From positions 1 to 33,442 of the forward strand of contig CAMBDE010000021.1 in assembly GCA_945865295.1 (NCBI GenBank): a stretch of 33,442 bases of DNA, given 5' to 3'. The notes beneath the pieces were generated by a model. That model saw only the letters and a program-made list of their open reading frames with translations, ran no database searches and had not been told where the DNA came from. This stretch comes from Chitinophaga pinensis. GTDB taxonomy: Bacteria > Bacteroidota > Bacteroidia > Chitinophagales > Chitinophagaceae. The position numbers and the translations under genes were made by a program. Below are positions 23,036 through 30,770 of the stretch, piece by piece. Position 1 is the stretch's first letter. The number at the start of each line of letters is the position of its first letter.

Positions 23036-24043
23036 ATGGCACAAAAAATACTGGTGATTCAAACAGCTTTTATTGGAGATGTAGTTTTAGCTACCGCCCT
23101 GTTGGAGGCCTTACATCAACAAAATCCTGCTACATCTATTTCAATCTTAGTTAGAAAAGGCAATGAGGCATTGTTTGATACACATCCATATGTAGACAAA
23201 GTCTTGTTCTGGGATAAAAAACAAAACAAATACGGTAATTGGCTACATCTACTTTTTGAAATAAGAAAAAGTCAATTTGATGCAGTGATCAACGTGCAAC
23301 GTTATGCTGCCACAGGTTTATGGACGGCATTGTCTGGTGCAAAAATGAAAATTGGTTTTGATAAAAATCCCTTCGCTTTTTTATTTACCAATACAATACA
23401 ACACCAAGCTGTTGGCAATGGATTGCATGAAATAGAACGCAACCATGCTTTGTTATCACCTTTGGGTTTATTTTCGAGTGTAAAGCCAGCATTGTATCCA
23501 TCTGCTCAGGATCTAAAAGCAGTGGAAGGGTATCAGTCAGTACCTTATTTGTGTATGGCGCCAGCTTCGGTTTGGTATACCAAGCAATTTCCAATGCATC
23601 AATGGATTCAGGTGTTGAATGCAATTCCTTTTGAAGGACCTATTTATTTACTTGGAGGGCCATCTGATAAATCTTTGAACGACCAGATTTTGCAAGCAGT
23701 GCAGAAAAAAAATGTAGTCAATATGGCTGGAAGACTTTCATTTTTAGCATCGGCTGCTTTACAAAAAGGAGCAGTACTCAACTATGTCAATGATTCTGCA
23801 CCCATGCATTTTGCTTCTGCAGTGAATGCACCTGTTGCTGCCATTTATTGTTCTACTGTGCCAGATTTTGGTTATGGTCCATTGTCGGATACCTCTTTTA
23901 TTATAGAGACAGAACAAGCTTTACCCTGCAGGCCCTGCGGATTGCACGGAAAAAAACAATGCCCATTAAAGCATTTTAATTGTGCCGAAACCATCCGCTT
24001 AGAACAAATCTATCAACCGCTCCAACAAGTGCTACACAATTAG
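23036..24043 (+). CDS. Glycosyltransferase family 9 (heptosyltransferase-like)
   Basis: This is a GT9 enzyme of the LPS-assembly type that transfers a heptose-like sugar from a nucleotide donor at the inner face of the inner membrane. The N-terminal LVIQTAFIGDVVLATALL (about 6-23) and the C-terminal NDSAPMHFASAVNAPVAAIY (252-271) are the acceptor and donor lobe signatures. A set of cysteines, 298, 301, 309 and 316 (PCRPCG...CPLKHFNC), matches the C-x2-C-x7-C pattern common in Bacteroidota GT9 members. The 335 residues are of normal length. The exact sugar is unknown. It starts 9 bases after tsaC and stops 13 bases before cca. Confidence 0.88.
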   Translation: MAQKILVIQTAFIGDVVLATALLEALHQQNPATSISILVRKGNEALFDTHPYVDKVLFWDKKQNKYGNWLHLLFEIRKSQFDAVINVQRYAATGLWTALSGAKMKIGFDKNPFAFLFTNTIQHQAVGNGLHEIERNHALLSPLGLFSSVKPALYPSAQDLKAVEGYQSVPYLCMAPASVWYTKQFPMHQWIQVLNAIPFEGPIYLLGGPSDKSLNDQILQAVQKKNVVNMAGRLSFLASAALQKGAVLNYVNDSAPMHFASAVNAPVAAIYCSTVPDFGYGPLSDTSFIIETEQALPCRPCGLHGKKQCPLKHFNCAETIRLEQIYQPLQQVLHN

Positions 24044-24051
24044 TACTTTTG
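24044..24051 (+). promoter_or_regulatory. -7 box abutting the cca start
   Basis: TACTTTTG matches TAnnTTTG and ends 5 bases before the ATG at 24057. Transcription expected about 5-6 bases after the box would begin at or next to the A of the ATG, which would give a leaderless mRNA. No TTTG is seen at the normal upstream distance. Confidence 0.35.
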
Positions 24052-24056
24052 CAACA

Positions 24057-25475
24057 ATGTCTATTGAATTAACAGCACAAGAAAAAGACCTTTTAACCAT
24101 AGCAGGAGCTGCTGCGGAAAAACTAGGGATACCTGCCTATGCAGTAGGTGGATTTGTGCGTGATAAATTTTTAAATAGAAATACAAAAGACATTGACATT
24201 GTTTGTATCGGAGATGGCTTGCAATTAGCAACTTCATTCGCGAATCAATTTAGTCCCAAGCCTGCAGTTGCATTGTTCAAAACCTATGGCACTGCGCAGG
24301 TGAAACTCACAGACATTGAAATTGAATTTGTAGGCGCCCGAAGAGAATCTTATGTAAGAGAAAGCAGGAATCCAACTGTTGAACCAGGCACATTGATAGA
24401 TGACCAGAATAGAAGAGACTTCACCATCAATGCCATGGCGATAGATTTGAGTGCATCCAATTTTGGTGCAGTTTTAGATCCATTCAATGGGTTGAATGAT
24501 TTAGCATTAAAAATCATTCGCACACCATTGGCACCAGAACAAACATTTGATGACGATCCTTTAAGAATGATGCGTGCCATCCGATTTGCAACACAATTGG
24601 ATTTTGTCATTGAGGAAAATACATTCAAAGCCATCCAGCAAATGGCAGATCGGATCAAAATTGTTTCTCAAGAAAGGATTACAGATGAGTTGCAAAAAAT
24701 AATGAAGAGTAAACAACCTTCTAAAGGTTGGTATTTATTAAGAGAAGCAGGTTTATTAGCGCAAATTTTCCCGGTTTTATTAAAATTGGAAGGCGCTGAA
24801 ACCCTTGATGGGATTGGCCATAAAGATAACTTCTCTCATACTTTACAAGTATTAGATAATATCGCTGCAAACACAGATGATATTTGGTTAAGATGGGCTG
24901 CCTTGTTGCATGATATTGCAAAACCAAATACCAAAAGATTTGAACCAGGGACTGGTTGGACCTTTCATGGACATGAAGTGGTGGGCGCAAGGATGGTACC
25001 TAAAATATTTACACAATTTAAGCTGCCACTAAATGAACACATGAAGCTGGTGCAAAAATTAGTGGCTTTGCATTTACGTCCTATTTCTTTGACAAAAGAA
25101 AATGTGACAGATAGCGCTATTCGAAGATTGTTATTTGATGCTGGAGAAGACATTGAATCATTGATGTTACTCTGTGCTGCAGACATTACAAGCAAGAATC
25201 AAACCAAGGTTAAAAGATATTTACAAGGTTTTGAAATGGTTAAAGCTAGGATCGTTGAAGTAGAGGAAAAAGACCAGATGCGCAATTGGCAGCCTCCTAT
25301 CACTGGCGAGATGATTATGCAAATTTTTAATATTACCCCTTCAAAGCAAGTAGGCCTTATCAAGGACGCCATAAGAGAAGCTATCTTGGACGGCATCATC
25401 CCCAATGAATATGAAGCTGCGTATCAGTTTATGATTGCAGAAGCGGCTAAAATAGGCTTGCAACCGGCCCTATAA
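24057..25475 (+). CDS. cca: CCA tRNA nucleotidyltransferase with HD domain
   Basis: It adds or repairs the 3'-terminal CCA of tRNAs in the cytosol. The class-II nucleotidyltransferase head carries AVGGFVRD (29-36) and D-x-D at 45 and 47 (KDIDIV). RRDFTINAMAI (119-129) and FDDDPLRMMRAIRFA (164-178) are the usual base-selection and neck motifs. An HD hydrolase domain follows with LLHDIAKP (His285, Asp286). The 472 residues are normal for the Bacteroidota HD-containing form. A poly(A) polymerase I of the same class is the main alternative, but the HD domain and length favour CCA addition. It has a -7 box adjoining its start and a 54-base gap to the next gene. Confidence 0.92.
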   Translation: MSIELTAQEKDLLTIAGAAAEKLGIPAYAVGGFVRDKFLNRNTKDIDIVCIGDGLQLATSFANQFSPKPAVALFKTYGTAQVKLTDIEIEFVGARRESYVRESRNPTVEPGTLIDDQNRRDFTINAMAIDLSASNFGAVLDPFNGLNDLALKIIRTPLAPEQTFDDDPLRMMRAIRFATQLDFVIEENTFKAIQQMADRIKIVSQERITDELQKIMKSKQPSKGWYLLREAGLLAQIFPVLLKLEGAETLDGIGHKDNFSHTLQVLDNIAANTDDIWLRWAALLHDIAKPNTKRFEPGTGWTFHGHEVVGARMVPKIFTQFKLPLNEHMKLVQKLVALHLRPISLTKENVTDSAIRRLLFDAGEDIESLMLLCAADITSKNQTKVKRYLQGFEMVKARIVEVEEKDQMRNWQPPITGEMIMQIFNITPSKQVGLIKDAIREAILDGIIPNEYEAAYQFMIAEAAKIGLQPAL

Positions 25476-25529
25476 AAAAGCTCAAAATCAAGCTAATAAA
25501 TACTAATTTAGCGTTTCAAAATCACCAAA

Positions 25530-26207
25530 ATGGCCATTTTAAAATTTAGAATTTCTTGGGAAGAAGACGATGCGATTTATAGAGATGTAATGGTGAAACA
25601 TACGCAACATTTTACAGACCTGCATCATATTATTTTGAAGGCTTTTGAGTTTGATGAAAAACATGATGCTACTTTTTTTAGAAGCAATGAAAAATGGCAG
25701 AGAGGCAGAGAAATTAGTAAAGCGGTGTATGAAAAAAATTATGTGGTGCCACCATTGATGATGGATGAAGTATTGATAGGATCAGAAATTTTAAATACCA
25801 ACCAACAATTTGTTTATTTATATGACTTTGCAAAGTCTTGGACTTTCTTAATACAATTGATTCAAGTGATTAAGAATGCGGACGCGGATAAGGAATTGAA
25901 TTATCCTATGGTGTCAAGAATTGAAGGTGTTGGCCCAATGCAATATGGCACGAAAGGTTTACTAGGTCCTAATTTTACAGATATCGAAGAGAAGTATGAT
26001 TTAACGGAAGCCCAGGATGGATTTGGTGAAGAAGGAGAAGCAGACGCGCATGCGTCTGATGACGAAACAGGGCTTGGACTTTTAGGGGAAGAAGACGCGG
26101 ATGCGTCTGATGAAGATTCTGATGATGAAGACGCGGATGCGTCTGATGATGAAGCAGGTTCTGATGACGCAGGTGGTATGTTTGATGATAGTTCCGAAGC
26201 CTACTAA
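25530..26207 (+). CDS. pRiA4b ORF-3-like (IS1096 passenger TnpR-type) domain protein with acidic repeat tail
   Basis: Residues 1-150 resemble the pRiA4b ORF-3-like domain: F-R-I-S-W at the N-terminus, an F-x-D-L-H-x-I-I-x-x-A-F-x-F-D segment (29-43), and Y-D-F-x-x-S-W near 98-104. The function of the family is unknown; despite its name, nothing here suggests a mobile element, since flanking genes are core and no terminal repeats are seen. The C-terminal 65 residues are almost all Asp, Glu, Ala and Ser, with three copies of an A-D/H-A-S-D-D/E unit encoded by GC-rich palindromic DNA. The protein is likely cytosolic because no signal is visible. It lies between cca and miaA. Confidence 0.78.
   Translation: MAILKFRISWEEDDAIYRDVMVKHTQHFTDLHHIILKAFEFDEKHDATFFRSNEKWQRGREISKAVYEKNYVVPPLMMDEVLIGSEILNTNQQFVYLYDFAKSWTFLIQLIQVIKNADADKELNYPMVSRIEGVGPMQYGTKGLLGPNFTDIEEKYDLTEAQDGFGEEGEADAHASDDETGLGLLGEEDADASDEDSDDEDADASDDEAGSDDAGGMFDDSSEAY
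26041..26144 (+). repeat. Three in-frame GC-rich palindromic repeats
   Basis: AGACGC-NNNN-GCGTCT occurs at 26042-26057 (loop GCAT), 26093-26108 and 26129-26144 (loop GGAT), spaced 51 and 36 bases, both multiples of three. Each encodes part of the acidic A-D-A-S-D tail. The first copy extends to a 7-bp stem at 26041-26058. They stand out against the AT-rich surroundings. Confidence 0.8.
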
Positions 26208-26225
26208 TTTTATAATATATTTATT

Positions 26226-27098
26226 TTGACGCCTACCGTATATATCGTTGTTGGTCCTACAGCTGTTGGTAAAACAAAGTATGCGATTACATTAGCGCAA
26301 AAACTCAAAACGGAAATTATTTCTGCAGATGCCAGACAATGTTATCAGGAATTAAATATTGGTGTGGCAAGACCATCACTCGAAGAATTGGCTACAGTCC
26401 CACATCATTTTATAGCAAGTCATTCTATTCAAGAGACGGTGAATGCAGGAACATTTGAACAATATGCATTGGCAAAAGCAACCGAGCTACTTGCACAATT
26501 TGGATCGGTGGTCATGGTCGGTGGCACTGGATTATACATTAAAGCATTTGTAGAAGGGATGGATCAAATCCCAGCGATTGATGCAGCCATACGCAGTCAA
26601 ATTCAGGCCGATGTATCATTGAAAGGGATGGATTGGCTTCAAGCGCAAGTGCAAGCAAAGGATCCTGCCTATTGGGCGCAAGCAGAGCAGGGGGAACAGC
26701 AAAATATACAAAGATTATCAAGGGCTTTGGAAGTGGTGATTGGAACAGGTCAATCCATCCTTAGTTTTCAACTGCAGTCTAAAAAAACACGTCCATTTTA
26801 CATAAAAAAAATTGGATTGGAGTTGCCTAGGGAGCAACTGTATGACAGAATCAATCAAAGGGTCGTGCAGATGATCGAAATGGGGTTAGAGGAGGAAGTC
26901 AATGGCTTACGCCCTCAATTTCATTTAAACGCATTACAAACTGTTGGTTATCAAGAGTGGTTGCCTTATTTTGAAGGGCAGCAAACAAAGGAGGCAGTCA
27001 TACAAGCTATTCAGCAAAACACCAGACATTATGCAAAAAGGCAGTTAACTTGGTTTAAAAAAGACCCTGAAATCAATTGGAGTCAAATGGCATCATAA
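26226..27098 (+). CDS. miaA: tRNA dimethylallyltransferase MiaA, TTG start
   Basis: It transfers a dimethylallyl group to A37 of tRNAs that read UNN codons, giving i6A. The P-loop GPTAVGKT (residues 10-17), the ISADARQCYQELNIG segment (about 34-48, family consensus S-A-D-S-R/Q-Q-x-Y) and VGGTGLYIKAF (about 99-109) are all present. The 290 residues are of usual length. The start is TTG at 26226: no ATG lies upstream in frame before the preceding gene's stop at 26205-26207, and the first ATG within the gene would remove the P-loop. It lies 18 bases after the pRiA4b-like gene, so the two may be co-transcribed. Confidence 0.93.
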   Translation: MTPTVYIVVGPTAVGKTKYAITLAQKLKTEIISADARQCYQELNIGVARPSLEELATVPHHFIASHSIQETVNAGTFEQYALAKATELLAQFGSVVMVGGTGLYIKAFVEGMDQIPAIDAAIRSQIQADVSLKGMDWLQAQVQAKDPAYWAQAEQGEQQNIQRLSRALEVVIGTGQSILSFQLQSKKTRPFYIKKIGLELPREQLYDRINQRVVQMIEMGLEEEVNGLRPQFHLNALQTVGYQEWLPYFEGQQTKEAVIQAIQQNTRHYAKRQLTWFKKDPEINWSQMAS

Positions 27099-27112
27099 AT
27101 TTGCATCCAATT
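27075..27112. terminator. Hairpin spanning the miaA stop codon
   Basis: Arms AATTGGA and TCCAATT, a symmetric 3x3 internal loop, then AAAT and ATTT close a 10-base loop holding the TAA stop (27096-27098). No T-run follows. Confidence 0.35.
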
Positions 27113-27258
27113 TCGGTGCTAATTTTAGGTTGTTTTTGCACTAGGTTCTATTCCTAAGGATATTAACAATTATTATATAAAATCTTAAAGTATTTTAATC
27201 ATACTCTATTATAATTAGCATTATTTTTATCAAAATATACATTCCAAAATCAATTTTT

Positions 27259-28590
27259 ATGCAAAAAAAATCTGTCCTATTTTTTATTTGTATGCTGACT
27301 TTGTTCATCTCTCAGGTGACAGGTCAAACCATACAATTTGAGAAATACACTTTGCCGAATGGCTTAAAAGTCATTTTACATGAAGATCATTCAGCGCCTG
27401 TTGTGGCTGTAACGACTTTATACCATGTAGGTTCTAAAAACGAAGACACTGCAAGAACAGGCTTCGCCCATTTTTTCGAACATTTATTATTTGAAGGTTC
27501 AGAAAATATCAAAAGAGGGGAGTTTGATAAGTACATCACCAATGCAGGTGGTGCTTTGAATGCCAATACCTCTCAAGACCGCACTTTCTATTATGAGTTA
27601 TTGCCTTCTAATCAAGTTGAATTGGGCTTATGGCTAGAAAGTGAGCGCATGATGCACGCAAAAATTGAACAAATTGGCGTGAATACTCAAAGAGAAGTTG
27701 TAAAGGAAGAAAAGCGTCAACGTGTTGACAATCGACCTTATGGATCTTTTTTAAATGAAGTCTTAAAGCGTGCTTTTAAAGTACATCCTTACCAATGGGC
27801 ACCAATTGGCAGCATGGAGCATTTAAATTCTGCAAAATTAGAAGAGTTCATCAATTTTTACAACACATTCTATGTCCCAAATAATTGTGTATTGTCTATT
27901 GCGGGTGATTTTAATAAAGCCGAATTAAAAGCAAAGATTGAAGCTTATTTTGGTCCAATTAAAATGGGTACTAAGCCAATTCCAAGACCAACCATTAAAG
28001 AACCAGCTTTAGGTGGAGAGGTAAGAGATGTGATATATGATAACATACAATTACCTGGTGTATTCCAAGCTTATCGTGCACCAAAACAAGGTGGGGATGA
28101 ATATTATGCATTCAATGTATTGTCAACCCTATTATCTGGTGGAGAGGCCTCTAGAATGAATAAAACTTTAGTGGATAAAAAACAACAAGCAGTGGCTGCA
28201 CAGTCTGTGCCATTTTTCAATGAAGATGAAGGATTGTTTATTGCATTGGCGATTGCCAATATGGGGGTAAAAATTGAAGAATTAGAGAAAAGCATGGATA
28301 GTGTTGTGAATGAATTAAAGATGGGATTAGTAGGGGAGCGTGAATTCCAAAAAGTAAAAAATCAAATTACCACATCGCTTGTTACTGGCAACGCAACCAT
28401 GGCTGGTATTGCAGAAAGCTTAGCGAACAATGAAGTGTATTTTGGAGATGCCAATTTAATCAACACAGAATTAGAGAAATACAATAAAGTAACCAGACAA
28501 GATGTATTGAATGTGGCAAAAAAGTATTTAAACAAAGACAATCGAATTGTATTGTATTATTTACCTAAAGAAAAACCTACCACCAAATAA
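27259..28590 (+). CDS. M16 zinc metallopeptidase, catalytic subunit
   Basis: This is an exported processing-type peptidase. A signal peptide ends near QVTGQ (about residue 22). The inverted zinc motif HFFEH (71-75) gives His71, Glu74 and His75, and REVVKEEKR provides the third ligand, probably Glu151. The 443 residues are the usual length for a single-chain bacterial M16B subunit. Its partner follows 37 bases later and lacks the zinc motif, so together they likely form an active/inactive heterodimer in the periplasm, as in mitochondrial processing peptidase and related bacterial pairs. No substrate can be named. The 160-base gap upstream is AT-rich and presumably holds the promoter. Confidence 0.92.
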   Translation: MQKKSVLFFICMLTLFISQVTGQTIQFEKYTLPNGLKVILHEDHSAPVVAVTTLYHVGSKNEDTARTGFAHFFEHLLFEGSENIKRGEFDKYITNAGGALNANTSQDRTFYYELLPSNQVELGLWLESERMMHAKIEQIGVNTQREVVKEEKRQRVDNRPYGSFLNEVLKRAFKVHPYQWAPIGSMEHLNSAKLEEFINFYNTFYVPNNCVLSIAGDFNKAELKAKIEAYFGPIKMGTKPIPRPTIKEPALGGEVRDVIYDNIQLPGVFQAYRAPKQGGDEYYAFNVLSTLLSGGEASRMNKTLVDKKQQAVAAQSVPFFNEDEGLFIALAIANMGVKIEELEKSMDSVVNELKMGLVGEREFQKVKNQITTSLVTGNATMAGIAESLANNEVYFGDANLINTELEKYNKVTRQDVLNVAKKYLNKDNRIVLYYLPKEKPTTK

Positions 28591-28627
28591 TCAAGTCATT
28601 CTAAAAAGTTTACCTTAAAATAATTTT

Positions 28628-30694
28628 ATGAAAAAACAATTATACTTATTTCTATTTTTAGTTCCATTGGTTTCAATGGCACAGAATATAGATCGTTCAA
28701 AAGCGCCTGCTCCAGGTAAGGCGCCAATCATTCAAGTGGGTGACCCAGTTAAATTTACTTTAGCAAACGGTTTACAAGTATTTATCATTAAAAATACAAA
28801 ATTGCCAAGAGTGACTGCAACGCTTTTATTAAATTATGATGGTTTTTCTGAAGGCGATAAAGCGGGTGTCGCTCAAATGGCTGGTCAGTTGTTGAAAAGA
28901 GGCACTACCACAAAAACAAAAGCACAATTAGATGAAGCGGTTGAGTTTTTAGGAGGAAGCATGTCTACTTCAAGTCAATCTGCATCGGTTAGTTCTTTAA
29001 AAGGCAATTTTCCAAGTTTATTAGATTTATTATCAGAAGTGGTTTTGCAACCAGCTTTATCTACCGAGGAATTGGAGAAAATTCGCAAGCAAACCTTATC
29101 AGGTATTGAATCAAGCAAAGACGATGCGGATGCGATTTCTGGCAATGTGGTTAAAAAATTAGTTTATGGAGCAACCCATCCTTATGGTGAAATGATGACC
29201 ACTAAGACAGTGAATCAAGTGTCTATTTCGGATGTAAAAACATTTTTAAGTACCTATTGGGTGCCTAATGTAGCTTATTTGGTTTTTGTGGGAGATATCG
29301 AACCTGCTACTGCAAAAATATTAGCAGAAAAAAGTTTTGGAATCTGGAAGAAAGGTTTGGTAACAAAACAAATTTTTACCAAGCCTGTTAAGCCAAGTCA
29401 AACTTATGTAGCAATTGTAGACAGACCTGCCAGTGTGCAAAGTGTAGTAACCATTGCAGGTAGTGTTGATTTGCTTCCTGGGTCTGCCAATGTAATAGCA
29501 GGATCTGTCATGAATAATATTTTAGGTGGTGGGTTCTCAGGCCGTTTGTTTGCCAACCTAAGAGAAAAGTATGCATTTACTTATGGTGCTTATTCTTCTT
29601 TAAGTCCAAGCCGTCAAATTGGGATCTTCCAAGCAGAAGCATCTGTTAGAAATGAAAAAACAGATAGTTCAGTACAAGAATTATTACGTGAAATCAATAC
29701 CATCAGAAATGAGCAAGTAGGAGAGACAGAGTTAAGTAGAATGAAGAATTATTTATCAGGCGGATTTGCAAGATCTCTTGAGAATCCTGCAACAATTGCA
29801 GATTTTGCATTGAGTATTGCAACTAATAATTTGCCTGCAGACTACTATCAAAAATACCTTACCAATTTAGCTTCTGTAGATGCTCAACAAGTAAAAGAAG
29901 TAGCTCAATTATATTTGAACCCAAGTCAAATGCATATTGTGATTGTAGGAAATGCAAAGCAAATCACGAAAGGCTTAGAAAAATATGGTCCATTAAAGTA
30001 TTTTGATATTGAGGGTAATGAAATTGCTGCTCCTACAGAAGTAAAAGCAGATGCGAGTTTAACACCAGCTGCATTGATGGAAAAAGCCATTGCAGCGATA
30101 GGTACAAAGGAAGCATTAGACAATGTGAAAGATGTGCAATTAAAAGGAACAGCTAATTTAATGGGGCAGTCTTTAGAAATGAAACAAACCATTGTAATGC
30201 CAGGTAATTCAGTAACGACTATGTCCATGGGTGGCATGGCAATGATGAGACAGGCAGTTGTAGATGGTAAATACTCTGTTTCGCAACAAGGCCAGGAAGC
30301 ACCTATTACAGATGATTTAAAAGAAGGTCTTGACGAATCTGCTTTTCTTGCTCCAGAGCAGTTATATCTTGCAAAAGGATATGGTTTAAAAATTGTAGGT
30401 GCAGAAAAAGTAGACGGTAAAGACGCCATTGATCTAGAAGTGACTACGCCTTCTAAGAAAGTGTCCCACCGTTTTTATGATGCTAAGACTTTCTTATTGG
30501 TAAAGACTTTAAAATCAGAAGAAGTGCCTGGTCAAGGAACAATGACACAACAACAATTTTTTAGCGGCTATCAAAATGTAAATGGTGTACAAATTTCTTC
30601 AGAGCAGTTGATTGATATGGGTCAAATGAAAATTAATATCAAGTACACAGATATTAAAGTCAACCAAGGATTAAAGCCTAGCGATTTAAAATAG
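28628..30694 (+). CDS. M16-like non-catalytic subunit with extra C-terminal domain
   Basis: A signal peptide ends near VSMAQ (residue 19). The M16 fold is kept, but the zinc motif is lost: where the partner has HFFEH this protein has QMAGQ (83-87). The R/Y segment that binds substrate in inactive subunits, GRLFANLREKYAFTYG, is intact. About 200 residues after the M16 part (roughly 480-688) form a beta-rich domain whose V-Q-L-K-G-T-A-N and D-G-K-D-A-I-D-L-E-V strands resemble LolA-like or outer-membrane sorting domains. That domain makes it longer than a typical M16B subunit. A strong terminator follows at 30713. It probably pairs with the upstream catalytic subunit. Confidence 0.88.
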   Translation: MKKQLYLFLFLVPLVSMAQNIDRSKAPAPGKAPIIQVGDPVKFTLANGLQVFIIKNTKLPRVTATLLLNYDGFSEGDKAGVAQMAGQLLKRGTTTKTKAQLDEAVEFLGGSMSTSSQSASVSSLKGNFPSLLDLLSEVVLQPALSTEELEKIRKQTLSGIESSKDDADAISGNVVKKLVYGATHPYGEMMTTKTVNQVSISDVKTFLSTYWVPNVAYLVFVGDIEPATAKILAEKSFGIWKKGLVTKQIFTKPVKPSQTYVAIVDRPASVQSVVTIAGSVDLLPGSANVIAGSVMNNILGGGFSGRLFANLREKYAFTYGAYSSLSPSRQIGIFQAEASVRNEKTDSSVQELLREINTIRNEQVGETELSRMKNYLSGGFARSLENPATIADFALSIATNNLPADYYQKYLTNLASVDAQQVKEVAQLYLNPSQMHIVIVGNAKQITKGLEKYGPLKYFDIEGNEIAAPTEVKADASLTPAALMEKAIAAIGTKEALDNVKDVQLKGTANLMGQSLEMKQTIVMPGNSVTTMSMGGMAMMRQAVVDGKYSVSQQGQEAPITDDLKEGLDESAFLAPEQLYLAKGYGLKIVGAEKVDGKDAIDLEVTTPSKKVSHRFYDAKTFLLVKTLKSEEVPGQGTMTQQQFFSGYQNVNGVQISSEQLIDMGQMKINIKYTDIKVNQGLKPSDLK

Positions 30695-30712
30695 TTAAAA
30701 AATAGCCTACAC

Positions 30713-30743
30713 AAAAAAGCCATCCCTCGGGATGGCTTTTTTT
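30713..30743. terminator. Strong intrinsic terminator, bidirectional
   Basis: AAAAAAGCCATCC and GGATGGCTTTTTT pair around the loop CTCG, with seven consecutive T on the plus strand and six A on the left, so it can work from both directions. It lies 19 bases past the M16-like stop and 28 bases past the FadL-like stop. It is the only canonical intrinsic terminator in the window. Confidence 0.92.
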
Positions 30744-30759
30744 ATATCAATGATATAAA
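30741..30759. repeat. Second dyad directly after the terminator
   Basis: Arms TTTATATC and GATATAAA surround the loop AAT, starting inside the T-run of the terminator. It lies just past the FadL-like stop on the minus strand. The stem is AT-rich, with one G-C pair. Confidence 0.4.
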
Positions 30760-30770
30760 ATCAGTTTGAA

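Noticed and set aside
25530-26207. A mobile element, because of the pRiA4b/IS1096-passenger family name
   Set aside because: No transposase, terminal inverted repeats or target duplication are seen, and the gene lies between core tRNA genes cca and miaA.
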